DNA of 64,000 nt from CALXOJ01 sp034120015 (GTDB lineage Bacteria; Spirochaetota; Spirochaetia; JAFGXN01). The first letter of the stretch is position 1; each line of letters opens with the position of its first letter. Made by a program: the position numbers and the translations under genes. The notes below the pieces were generated by a model. That model ran no database searches and had not been told where the DNA came from. It saw nothing but the letters and a program-made list of their open reading frames with translations. The stretch is from contig JAXEIF010000011.1 in assembly GCA_034120015.1 (NCBI GenBank), positions 12,882 to 76,881 of the forward strand. The letters are read 5' to 3'. Of this stretch, positions 27,402 to 34,650 are shown in pieces.

Positions 27402-27426
27402 TTTTCGTTTCCGAATCGGTTAATAT
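27398..27426 (+). promoter_or_regulatory. Promoter for dapB-dapA
   Basis: TTGATT (27398-27403), 17-bp spacer, TAATAT (27421-27426), overlapping the dus stop. GGAGAGGAAG precedes the dapB ATG. Confidence 0.7.
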
Positions 27427-27444
27427 AAACGGAGAGGAAGAACC

Positions 27445-28194
27445 ATGAACATTGTTTTGGTCGGATATGGCCGAATGGGAAAAGCGGTTGAGGAAGCCGC
27501 CGTTCAAAGAGGACATACCGTTACAGCCAAAGTCGATCCGCTGACCGACGGACCTTTGACATTTCGGGAACTGACACCGGAAATTCTCAAACAGTCAGAT
27601 GCCGTCATCGAATTTGCCCTTCCTCAGGGCATCGAAACCAACACACGTCTTTATGCGGAATACGCAATCCCGGCTGTTATCGGCACCACAGGGTGGGAAA
27701 ACAAAAGAGACTCGGTGGCCTCTCTGGTCAAGGAAAAAAACGGTTCCGTTTTGTGGGGGAATAATTTTTCCGTCGGTGCCCATCTTTTATTCAGACTGAC
27801 GGAAGAAGCCGCCCAATTAATTGAAAACCTGACCGACTACGATATTATGGTGCACGAAATTCATCATAAAATGAAGAAAGATTCCCCTTCGGGAACGGCG
27901 CTGACTCTTGCCGAAAAAATTCTTCAAAATAACAGACGAAAATCGGTCATTCAAACCGGAACATTGGACCGCATGATTCTTCCCGAAGAACTTCACGTTG
28001 TCGGAATTCGGGGCGGTTCGGTTCCGGGTGTTCATACGGTCACTGTCGACGGCCCTCACGATACCATCGAACTGACTCACACTGCACGCAACCGCTGCGG
28101 ATTTGCTGTCGGCTCGGTTATGGCTGCCGAATGGCTGATAAATAAAAAAGGCTTTTTTCGGGTCGAAGATTTTATCAACGATCTGTTCAAATAG
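27445..28194 (+). CDS. dapB: 4-hydroxy-tetrahydrodipicolinate reductase
   Basis: Second step of the diaminopimelate/lysine branch. The 249-residue protein is a little shorter than E. coli DapB. It shows the dinucleotide loop LVGYGRMGKAV, the hinge GTTGWENK, and the substrate motif HEIHHKMKKDSPSGTAL with the catalytic His and Lys. The C-terminal end HTARNRCGFAVGSVMAAEW matches the family. Followed by dapA after 9 nt. Confidence 0.95.
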   Translation: MNIVLVGYGRMGKAVEEAAVQRGHTVTAKVDPLTDGPLTFRELTPEILKQSDAVIEFALPQGIETNTRLYAEYAIPAVIGTTGWENKRDSVASLVKEKNGSVLWGNNFSVGAHLLFRLTEEAAQLIENLTDYDIMVHEIHHKMKKDSPSGTALTLAEKILQNNRRKSVIQTGTLDRMILPEELHVVGIRGGSVPGVHTVTVDGPHDTIELTHTARNRCGFAVGSVMAAEWLINKKGFFRVEDFINDLFK

Positions 28195-28203
28195 GAGAAA
28201 AAA

Positions 28204-29085
28204 ATGAAAAAATTACAGGGCGTCATTACGGCATTGCCGACTCCGTTCTGTCAAGACGGCTCTCTGGATAAAAATGCACTTAAAAAATTTGTCGATTTTC
28301 AAATCGAAAACGGCATCACGGCGTTGCTGCCCGTAGGCACGACCGGCGAAAGCCCTACATTAACACATGAAGAACATGCCGAAGTGATTCGTCTTGTCAT
28401 CGAACAGACCGCAGGTCGTGTACCTGTTATTTGCGGTACCGGATCCAACTCGACTGCCGAGGCTGTGTCCATGACAAAACAGGCTGCTGCCGACGGAGCC
28501 GACTATTCGCTTCAGGTCACACCGTATTACAACAAACCGGGACAGGAAGGAATCTACCGCCATTTTACGGCTATAGCCGATGCCTCCCCCATTCCGATTA
28601 TCCTTTATAATATTGCCGGACGGACGGGACGTAACATTGAAACAGAAACAGTGGCCCGTCTTGCCGAACATCCGAATATTGTCGGCGTCAAAGAAGCCTC
28701 CGGATCGATAGCCCAGGCTATGGATGTCATCCATTCCGTTCCCGAAGACTTTATGGTCTTTTCCGGTGATGACAGTTTAACCCTGCCGACGGTTGCCGTC
28801 GGAGGCGACGGAATCATTTCGGTTGCATCCAATGTAATTCCCCAGGCAATGACTGAATTTACCTCCGCAGCACTGACGGGTGATTGGGAAACGGCCCGCA
28901 GGTACAACAAAAAATATGCCTCTCTTTTTCAAAAACTGTTTATTGACACCAACCCTGTTCCCGTAAAATACGCGCTTGCCCGTATGGGATGGATGGAAGA
29001 AGTTTACCGCCTTCCTTTGTGTCCGATGAACGATAACTGCAAGGCCATTCTTGACGCCGTTCTGAAGGAACTCGATTTAATCTGA
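28204..29085 (+). CDS. dapA: 4-hydroxy-tetrahydrodipicolinate synthase
   Basis: Condenses pyruvate with aspartate semialdehyde. The 293-residue TIM barrel has the GTTGESPTL loop, the Tyr segment LQVTPYYNKPGQEG, IPIILYNIAGRTGRNI and the Schiff-base lysine in IVGVKEASGS. GGAGAAAAAA is placed for its ATG. Paired with dapB in the usual biosynthetic order. Diaminopimelate versus ornithine in the cell wall cannot be decided from these two genes. Confidence 0.95.
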   Translation: MKKLQGVITALPTPFCQDGSLDKNALKKFVDFQIENGITALLPVGTTGESPTLTHEEHAEVIRLVIEQTAGRVPVICGTGSNSTAEAVSMTKQAAADGADYSLQVTPYYNKPGQEGIYRHFTAIADASPIPIILYNIAGRTGRNIETETVARLAEHPNIVGVKEASGSIAQAMDVIHSVPEDFMVFSGDDSLTLPTVAVGGDGIISVASNVIPQAMTEFTSAALTGDWETARRYNKKYASLFQKLFIDTNPVPVKYALARMGWMEEVYRLPLCPMNDNCKAILDAVLKELDLI

Positions 29086-29097
29086 GAACCGGTCGGA

Positions 29098-29745
29098 ATG
29101 AATAAAACAAATCGAACCGGACAGAATGCGGCAACCGGAAAGAAATCTCTTTTGCAAAAAAATTTCGAAAGAAGACCGAAACAAACGGAAAAGAGCAATC
29201 GGGAAAAAATGATCGGCGGAGAATTGTACTCCGCTCTCGATCGGGAGCTGATTTTTCTGAGATGGAGGGCACAACGTCTCTGCCGTAAAATCAACCGGTT
29301 TTCGACCATGCCTTTTTATCCCCTGAAAAAATATTATCTGAAAAAGCTGTTCGGCAAATGCGGACACAATGCTTATATCGAACCTCCCTTTCACTGTGAT
29401 TACGGATTCAATATTACTGTCGGAGATTCTTTTTATGCCAATACGGGGTGTGTGTTTCTCGATGTCACGCCGATTACAATCGGCAGTCACGTTATGCTCG
29501 GACCGCATGTACAGCTGTATGCGGCTACCCATCCGATTTCTCCCGAAATTCGTTTAACGGGAGAAGAATGCGGAGCTCCTATTACTATCGGAAACAACGT
29601 CTGGATTGGCGGAAATACGGTTATTCAACCGGGAGTTACAATCGGAGATAATACCGTTATCGGTGCAGGGAGTGTCGTTACAAAAGACATTCCCGCAAAC
29701 ACGGTGGCCTACGGCAATCCGTGCCGCGTCCGGAAAACACTGTAA
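29098..29745 (+). CDS. Maltose/galactoside O-acetyltransferase-like protein
   Basis: Acetyl-CoA-dependent sugar acetyltransferase of the left-handed beta-helix family. The N-terminal maltose-acetyltransferase domain (about 38-90, MIGGELYSALDRELIFLR) precedes hexapeptide repeats. Active-site His is in YAATHPISPEIR, and ITIGNNVWIGGNTVIQPG is typical. The first about 37 residues are basic, not conserved and poorly supplied with a ribosome site; a start shortly before the REKM segment is possible. It lies 12 nt after dapA. Natural substrate unknown. Confidence 0.88.
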   Translation: MNKTNRTGQNAATGKKSLLQKNFERRPKQTEKSNREKMIGGELYSALDRELIFLRWRAQRLCRKINRFSTMPFYPLKKYYLKKLFGKCGHNAYIEPPFHCDYGFNITVGDSFYANTGCVFLDVTPITIGSHVMLGPHVQLYAATHPISPEIRLTGEECGAPITIGNNVWIGGNTVIQPGVTIGDNTVIGAGSVVTKDIPANTVAYGNPCRVRKTL

Positions 29746-29781
29746 ACTGTTTCGACGAACGCACCGGCTTTTTCCTTTCAA

Positions 29782-29807
29782 AAAAACCGACCTGACGGTC
29801 GGTTTTT
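29782..29807. terminator. Bidirectional terminator
   Basis: AAAAACCGAC and GTCGGTTTTT arms with a short loop between convergent genes; A- and T-runs on both sides. Confidence 0.85.
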
Positions 29808-29813
29808 ACAACA

Positions 29814-30599
29814 TTAAAACACAAACGGAATCATGGCTTTACGGGATGAGGGATATTCGTCACCGAATTTTTCACGATACCATTGCAGATTTTTGTACGC
29901 ACGGGGTCCCAAATTGGCAAAAGTGAAAACGGCAAACGCCAGACCGGCCCATGATCCGGTTAAAACCGCCCACCCGAGCCATTCCATAAATTCCCCGAAA
30001 TAATTGGGCGAAGCCACCCATTTATGAAGGCCGCGATTCGGAATTTTATACCCTGTTTCGCCCGGCTTTCTCAGAGAGCGGAGAACCGCATCCGAATGCT
30101 GATTAATCACCCAGCCGGCCAAAAACAGACCGACACCGATTAAAAAATTGGGAGTCAGAAACCATCCGGGATTGTATTTATCGGCCGCATCGGGAGAAAG
30201 AAAAATCTCGTAACCATTAATATAACCGTTAATCGAATTGAAAAATGCCCCGAAAAGCGGAATCAGAGCCGCCATCGGACGGCTTCCCTTTGAAAGACGA
30301 AAGGGATAAATAAAGGTACGGTAAATATAATGAAATTCCCAAATACAGATAAACACAATCATAACGGGATTTTCCCATCCGCGGGCCAGATAAAACATCA
30401 GAAGAATGACGGCGAAAGCGGGAAATTCCATAATGACCCAACCGGGACGGGCCTGAACCACCGGACCGAAACCGGCTGTACCGTATTTACCATAAGGAGC
30501 TGTTTTATAGAAAAGAAAAAGAACAACAAAAATTGCAGACACAAGTTGAAAAACCAGCAGACACTGATAAAGAATAAGCAAAACAGATGATTCTGTCAC
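29814..30599 (-). CDS. Steroid 5-alpha-reductase-like membrane protein
   Basis: A 261-residue integral membrane protein with about six hydrophobic segments. The C-terminal part matches the 3-oxo-5-alpha-steroid 4-dehydrogenase superfamily: GLHKWVASPNYFGEFMEWLG, then NLGPRAYKNLQWYREKFGDEYP and a short hydrophobic end. This superfamily uses NADPH to reduce lipid double bonds. In a spirochaete the substrate is more likely a polyprenol or lipid than a steroid. The GTG at 30599 follows AAGGAGAG; the longer upstream frame crosses the promoter. Single gene with its own promoter. Confidence 0.8.
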   Translation of the reverse strand: MTESSVLLILYQCLLVFQLVSAIFVVLFLFYKTAPYGKYGTAGFGPVVQARPGWVIMEFPAFAVILLMFYLARGWENPVMIVFICIWEFHYIYRTFIYPFRLSKGSRPMAALIPLFGAFFNSINGYINGYEIFLSPDAADKYNPGWFLTPNFLIGVGLFLAGWVINQHSDAVLRSLRKPGETGYKIPNRGLHKWVASPNYFGEFMEWLGWAVLTGSWAGLAFAVFTFANLGPRAYKNLQWYREKFGDEYPSSRKAMIPFVF

Positions 30600-30618
30600 A
30601 AAAACTCTCCTTTCGATT

Positions 30619-30647
30619 ACAGTAGCACAGCAAAACTCTTTTGTCAA
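30619..30647 (-). promoter_or_regulatory. Promoter of the reductase-like gene
   Basis: Minus strand: TTGACA (30642-30647), 17-bp spacer, TACTGT (30619-30624). The -35 directly follows the T-run of the flaA terminator. Confidence 0.75.
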
Positions 30648-30648
30648 C

Positions 30649-30680
30649 AAAAAAGGGACCCTGTCAGCGGATCCCTTTTT
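30649..30680 (-). terminator. Terminator of the flaA operon
   Basis: Hairpin AAAAAGGGATCC / GGGTCCCTTTTTT on the minus strand (one mismatch), 7-nt loop, 17 nt after the flaA stop. Confidence 0.85.
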
Positions 30681-30697
30681 CGATAATCAGACCGATT

Positions 30698-31507
30698 CTA
30701 CCACTCATCCGACATATTTTCAATTCCGCTGTACTGTGACAGATGAATCACATCGGTATAAGCTTCCAAATCATCGAAATAAACATAATAATCACGAAGC
30801 ATTTCCATCGCATTAAACTTGATAACCAGCCCCAGTACGGAAAATCCGGGTTTATCGGGAGCCATCATATCTTCCTGCGTGACCGTCGGAGGAACGTAGG
30901 CAATCAGCTGCTTCCATCCGATGAAATTCAGTTTCGGATTCTCGAACGGAATATCGGCAATGACACCTGTCGCCGACTTAACACGAATATACAGTTCGTG
31001 ATTCATTCCGCGACCGCAAACCCACAGCGAAAACGCTTTGGTAATACCGTCCATGCGAATCGGCGATCTTCTTTTCAAAAAGAATTCTTCTCCGTAAGCA
31101 CGTCTTGTAAAATGGATTTTCGCACCCAAAACAACGGAGCGGCCTTCGGCTTCGGCAGCTTCTCCGGAAAGATCCAGTTTTTCGCCTTCGGAAGCCGGTT
31201 TATCCGGTCTGTCCATATATTTCAGCGAAGCCACGGCCGTATCCGGGAAAATAACCGCTTCCCAGGCCGTTTCGATATTAAACTGATCCAAAAGGAACGT
31301 TTTCACTTCCGAAGCACGCTGATCCGTACCGACGTTGGACACATCAACACTTGCGGAACGATCGACATACTCTTTCTGTTCTGTGTTTTCGTTCTGGGCT
31401 GTCGTTTGCGTTGCAGCTGTTTCTTCGGTTTCAACCGGAGCCGCTTCCTGCGCAAACAAACCGAATGTCATAAAAGTCAAAAGCAATAAAGCGAATTTTT
31501 TCATCAT
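30698..31507 (-). CDS. Flagellar filament outer-layer protein FlaA (paralogue B)
   Basis: Spirochaete periplasmic-flagellum sheath protein, 269 residues. A signal peptide of about 20 residues ends in FGLFAQ; a Thr/Glu/Gln-rich linker follows (21-50). The conserved body has the pattern shared with its neighbour: SLWVCGRGMNHELYIRV, PKLNFIGWKQLIAYVPP and YYVYFDDLEAYTDVIHL. FlaA proteins coat the FlaB core and stiffen the filament. The start codon shares one base with the stop of the upstream flaA, whose last codons supply the GAAGGAG ribosome site, so the two are coupled and probably made in fixed ratio. Confidence 0.88.
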   Translation of the reverse strand: MMKKFALLLLTFMTFGLFAQEAAPVETEETAATQTTAQNENTEQKEYVDRSASVDVSNVGTDQRASEVKTFLLDQFNIETAWEAVIFPDTAVASLKYMDRPDKPASEGEKLDLSGEAAEAEGRSVVLGAKIHFTRRAYGEEFFLKRRSPIRMDGITKAFSLWVCGRGMNHELYIRVKSATGVIADIPFENPKLNFIGWKQLIAYVPPTVTQEDMMAPDKPGFSVLGLVIKFNAMEMLRDYYVYFDDLEAYTDVIHLSQYSGIENMSDEW

Positions 31508-32319
31508 TAAGCTCCTTCATTTGCCGAAGCATTGTCTTCGTTAGCCGAAGCATTGTCTTCATTTGCTGTCGGATCAACCAAATTTCCGTGCTGAACCTTT
31601 TTAATGGTTCCGGCGCCCCAGGCTTTATTCACAACTGCCGGCTCAACCAGATTATCTCCGTCGAAAGAAACATATTTAAGATCCGTAGAAACGTTAATTT
31701 CATCAAAATAAATGAAGAAATCATCGACTCTTTCTTTGGGAGTTGTCGTAATGACAAATTTTACAATTTCAAGATAGCGGTTTGCGGGAAGCTGAGCGGC
31801 TTCCTGACGGATATAAGTCGGAACTTTGACTTTCAGATTTTTCCATCCGATAAAGTTCAGTTTTCCCATCGGCAACGTATAAGAAATCCCGTTAAAATCG
31901 CGAACACAGACAGCCAAATCATAATTATAGCCGGATCCCCATACCCAAACATCAATCTTGGTGCAGACACCGTTTACAACGATCGGATCAAATCCGTCGG
32001 CATTTCCGGGATAAACCTCAATCGTATTGTAGCCTTTTTTCTTAAACTGGGCGCGGACACCGAGTGCGTTATAAGTTTTACCTTCGACAGCCGTCAAAGC
32101 CAGCTGTTTCGGCCGTTCTTCGACATACGCCACTTTGGGAAACTCTTCGACTGTGAATTCGCTACCCCGAGCCGACCATTCTTTCGTCTTGTCATCCGGG
32201 TCGAAACTTTCTACCAAATACGTAATTTCGTAATTGCTTTTTGTTTGAGCAAACAGCGAAATTCCCGACACGGTGCAGATCAGCATCACCATCAATAAAC
32301 AGAACATCCTTTTTACCAT
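31507..32319 (-). CDS. Flagellar filament outer-layer protein FlaA (paralogue A)
   Basis: Second FlaA-family sheath protein, 270 residues with a signal peptide (about 1-25, ending SLFAQ). Core motifs parallel those of its partner: IDVWVWGSGYNYDLAVCVRD, GKLNFIGWKNLKVKVPTY and FFIYFDEINVSTDLKY. The extreme C terminus carries a repeated seven-residue unit rich in Asn, Glu and Asp, encoded by a 21-bp tandem repeat. A strong promoter and AGGAAGGAG precede it. In T. pallidum two flaA genes also lie next to the aldolase gene (from memory), supporting the spirochaete assignment. Confidence 0.9.
   Translation of the reverse strand: MVKRMFCLLMVMLICTVSGISLFAQTKSNYEITYLVESFDPDDKTKEWSARGSEFTVEEFPKVAYVEERPKQLALTAVEGKTYNALGVRAQFKKKGYNTIEVYPGNADGFDPIVVNGVCTKIDVWVWGSGYNYDLAVCVRDFNGISYTLPMGKLNFIGWKNLKVKVPTYIRQEAAQLPANRYLEIVKFVITTTPKERVDDFFIYFDEINVSTDLKYVSFDGDNLVEPAVVNKAWGAGTIKKVQHGNLVDPTANEDNASANEDNASANEGA
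31523..31564 (-). repeat. Two-copy 21-bp tandem repeat at the 3' end of flaA
   Basis: Units 31523-31543 and 31544-31564 share the first 17 bases exactly. They encode the repeated ANEDNAS heptad at the FlaA C terminus. In-frame length changes by slippage are possible. Confidence 0.85.
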
Positions 32320-32344
32320 GAGTGTCTCCTTCCTCTCTTTGAAA

Positions 32345-32373
32345 ATTATATTTCAAATCCTTTTTTAAGTCAA
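32345..32373 (-). promoter_or_regulatory. Promoter of the flaA operon
   Basis: Minus strand: TTGACT (32368-32373), 17-bp spacer, TATAAT (32345-32350). Housekeeping-type rather than sigma-28-type, as for other spirochaete flaA genes. Confidence 0.88.
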
Positions 32374-32384
32374 ATAGTTTTTCA

Positions 32385-33470
32385 CTACTTGTCAATTATC
32401 TTTTCGGCATAATACGGATATAAAATTGAGTCCTTTTTATATTTTTTTATTTTTAATTCCAGAAAAATTTCTTTTTCTTCCCCGCTCTTCAAAACGGAAA
32501 AAAAAGAATCGAATGCTGAAGCGTAATCCCACTCCAAAACCATATCGATATTTTTCCACAGCGGATTTTCCGTCGGAGGTCCCGGAAAAACAACGAGCAG
32601 CATCTGCTCTCCGGAAAGCGCTTCAATCAGCTGCAGTGTCATGGACGCGGCATCGAGAAAAATCAGATTACAGTGGCGTGAACTCAATTCATCCGACAGA
32701 CGGTTCAGGGAAGTCGTATCGCGGGACGAAGGAACTTCAAGCGAGATCAAATCCGAAGAGGCCTGAGGATTGACAGCGGAAAAAGCATTGATAAAAGCCA
32801 GATAATTTTTTTCTTTCTCCGTCGAAAGATTGGCATAGACGACCGCCGGTTTCAGTTTCACCGTTAAAGGATTTTCTGTTCCGTCGGACGGACTCCAGTC
32901 CCGGGGAAAAGCCTCTCTGAATGCATCTTCGTCATCACCGGCGGAAGTCTCATGCGAAAGCGATCCCTCAGGTTCCCGTATCGATACATCATTTCCGGAC
33001 TCATCAGCCTGACCGGATTCGTTCTTGCCGTCCGCATCGGTAAAAGGATCGGGAATCGCTTCACGGCTTAACCGACCGAAAAGAGTCCCCAATTCCCCGT
33101 AAGCTTTTTCTCCGCTTCGGGGCAATCCCTTTAAATTCGGAAGCCGTGTCTGTAACTTTTGCTCCAATATGATAAAAAGAGTTTCGGGACGGTCTGCGGC
33201 ACACGCTTCCGCCTGTTTTGCCAAAAAAGGAGACAGAATAATAACGTCCGCCGATTCCGGAATCACATCGGAAAGCACAACATTGACCGGAGTCTCTATA
33301 TAACCGTATCCGTAACCGGCTTTTTTAACCGACTGACGCAGACTGCCGGCAATCCGGCACGGGCCGACAGTTGTCTCAGCATAAACCTGATCGCAAATAA
33401 ACAGAGCCTTTTCCCCGCCGCACGATGCCATAAATAAAAGCAGGACAGCTCCCGTCAAAAACTGTTTCAT
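32385..33470 (-). CDS. Lipoprotein with periplasmic-binding-protein-like halves, function unknown
   Basis: A 361-residue predicted lipoprotein; the signal ends in FMASC. Two alpha/beta halves resemble periplasmic binding-protein lobes: DVIILSPFLAKQAEACAADR with ETLFIILEQ in the first, and CNLIFLDAASMTLQLIEALS with MLLVVFPGPP in the second. A polar acidic linker of about 55 residues (rich in Asp, Glu, Ser) separates them, which is unusual. The ATG at 33470 lies 10 nt after its -10 box and has no Shine-Dalgarno, so the leader would be only a few bases. It lies upstream of flaA and shares a divergent promoter region with fba. Confidence 0.65.
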   Translation of the reverse strand: MKQFLTGAVLLLFMASCGGEKALFICDQVYAETTVGPCRIAGSLRQSVKKAGYGYGYIETPVNVVLSDVIPESADVIILSPFLAKQAEACAADRPETLFIILEQKLQTRLPNLKGLPRSGEKAYGELGTLFGRLSREAIPDPFTDADGKNESGQADESGNDVSIREPEGSLSHETSAGDDEDAFREAFPRDWSPSDGTENPLTVKLKPAVVYANLSTEKEKNYLAFINAFSAVNPQASSDLISLEVPSSRDTTSLNRLSDELSSRHCNLIFLDAASMTLQLIEALSGEQMLLVVFPGPPTENPLWKNIDMVLEWDYASAFDSFFSVLKSGEEKEIFLELKIKKYKKDSILYPYYAEKIIDK

Positions 33471-33480
33471 ATTGTAAAAT

Positions 33481-33509
33481 AATTTACCATTATCTTTACC
33501 GCGCGTCAA
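33481..33509 (-). promoter_or_regulatory. Promoter of the binding-protein-like lipoprotein
   Basis: Minus strand: TTGACG (33504-33509), 17-bp spacer, TAAATT (33481-33486); the predicted leader before the ATG at 33470 is about 3-4 nt. Confidence 0.7.
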
Positions 33510-33516
33510 TTATTTC

Positions 33517-33545
33517 TTGATTAATTGGTAAAATCGGAATATAAT
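33517..33545 (+). promoter_or_regulatory. Promoter of fba
   Basis: TTGATT (33517-33522), 17-bp spacer, TATAAT (33540-33545); AAGGAG lies before the ATG at 33578. It is divergent from, and 7 bp away from, the lipoprotein promoter. Confidence 0.85.
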
Positions 33546-33577
33546 CAGTTTAAATCAACTATACAAGGAGCAGTCAA

Positions 33578-34576
33578 ATGCCTAGTTACAAGGAATTGGG
33601 TCTTGTCAACACGAAAGAGTTGTTCAGGAAAGCGATGGCCGGTAAATACGCCATTCCCGCTTACAATTTTAACAATATGGAGCAGATGCAGGCCATTATC
33701 CAGGCCTGTGTGGAAACCAAGTCGCCTGTTATCCTGCAGGTTTCTTCCGGCGCCCGCAAATACGCCAATGCAACACTGCTGAAAAACATGGCTAAAGGGG
33801 CCGTCGAATATGCAGCCGAATTGGGCTATGCCATTCCGATTGTTCTCCATCTGGATCACGGCGATTCGTTCGAACTGTGCAAAGACTGTATCGACAGCGG
33901 ATTTTCTTCCGTTATGATCGACGGTTCCCACCTGCCTTACGAAGAAAACGTCGCTCTGACAAAAAAAGTTTGCGAATATGCACACTCTCAGAAAGATTAT
34001 GTGACAGTTGAAGGTGAGCTCGGAGTTCTTGCCGGAGTCGAAGACGAAGTCTCCCACGAACATTCGAACTATACCAGCCCCGACGAAGTCGAAGATTTCG
34101 TCAAAAAAACAGGGGTCGATTCTCTCGCCATTTCCATCGGAACTTCGCACGGCGCCAATAAGTTCAAACCGGAACAGTGCACACGCAACGCCGACGGAAT
34201 TCTGATTCCGCCTCCTCTCCGTTTCGATATTCTGGAAGAAATCGAAAAGAGAATCCCCGGATTCCCGATTGTCCTTCACGGATCTTCTTCCGTTCCGCAG
34301 GATCAGGTTGCGATTATCAATGCCAACGGCGGTAAACTGAAGGACGCCATCGGTATCCCCGAAGAAGAACTGCGCAAAGCCGCCAAATCGGCTGTCTGCA
34401 AAATCAATATCGATTCCGACGGACGTCTGGCAATGACTGCCGCTATCCGCAAAGTTTTCAATGACAACCCCGCAGAATTCGACCCTCGCAAATATTTGGG
34501 ACCCGCACGTGATTCTCTGCGCGAGTTGTACAAAAAGAAAAACATCAACGTTTTGGGGTCGGCCGGACAGGCTTAA
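33578..34576 (+). CDS. fba: Fructose-bisphosphate aldolase, class II
   Basis: Zinc-dependent cleavage of fructose 1,6-bisphosphate. The 332-residue protein begins with the characteristic KELFRKAMAGKYAIPAYNF. Zinc ligands and active-site motifs are in LHLDHGDSFE (His, Asp), GVEDEVSHEHSNYTSP (Glu, the mobile loop), GTSHGANKF (His) and VLHGSSSVPQ (His). The C-terminal DPRKYLGPARDSLRELYK matches the longer bacterial class IIB form. Own promoter and terminator, so an isolated and probably highly expressed gene. Confidence 0.97.
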   Translation: MPSYKELGLVNTKELFRKAMAGKYAIPAYNFNNMEQMQAIIQACVETKSPVILQVSSGARKYANATLLKNMAKGAVEYAAELGYAIPIVLHLDHGDSFELCKDCIDSGFSSVMIDGSHLPYEENVALTKKVCEYAHSQKDYVTVEGELGVLAGVEDEVSHEHSNYTSPDEVEDFVKKTGVDSLAISIGTSHGANKFKPEQCTRNADGILIPPPLRFDILEEIEKRIPGFPIVLHGSSSVPQDQVAIINANGGKLKDAIGIPEEELRKAAKSAVCKINIDSDGRLAMTAAIRKVFNDNPAEFDPRKYLGPARDSLRELYKKKNINVLGSAGQA

Positions 34577-34589
34577 TCCCGTATACGGA

Positions 34590-34618
34590 AAAAGGACCGG
34601 GGAACCGGTCCTTTTTTC
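34590..34618 (+). terminator. Terminator of fba
   Basis: GGACCGG / CCGGTCC stem with a GGAA loop (34594-34611) and a T-run, 14 nt after the fba stop. Confidence 0.9.
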
Positions 34619-34650
34619 TTCGTCAAACAACCGTAACGGAATACAAAATC

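Noticed and set aside
29814..30599. Reductase-like protein taken as a steroid-metabolism gene
   Set aside because: The superfamily is broad and nothing nearby relates to steroids; only the fold-level call is kept.
33545..34630. A 361-codon open frame on the minus strand opposite fba
   Set aside because: Antisense to fba, which is complete and has its own promoter and terminator. The predicted protein is rich in Phe, Gly and Arg, as expected for a shadow frame.
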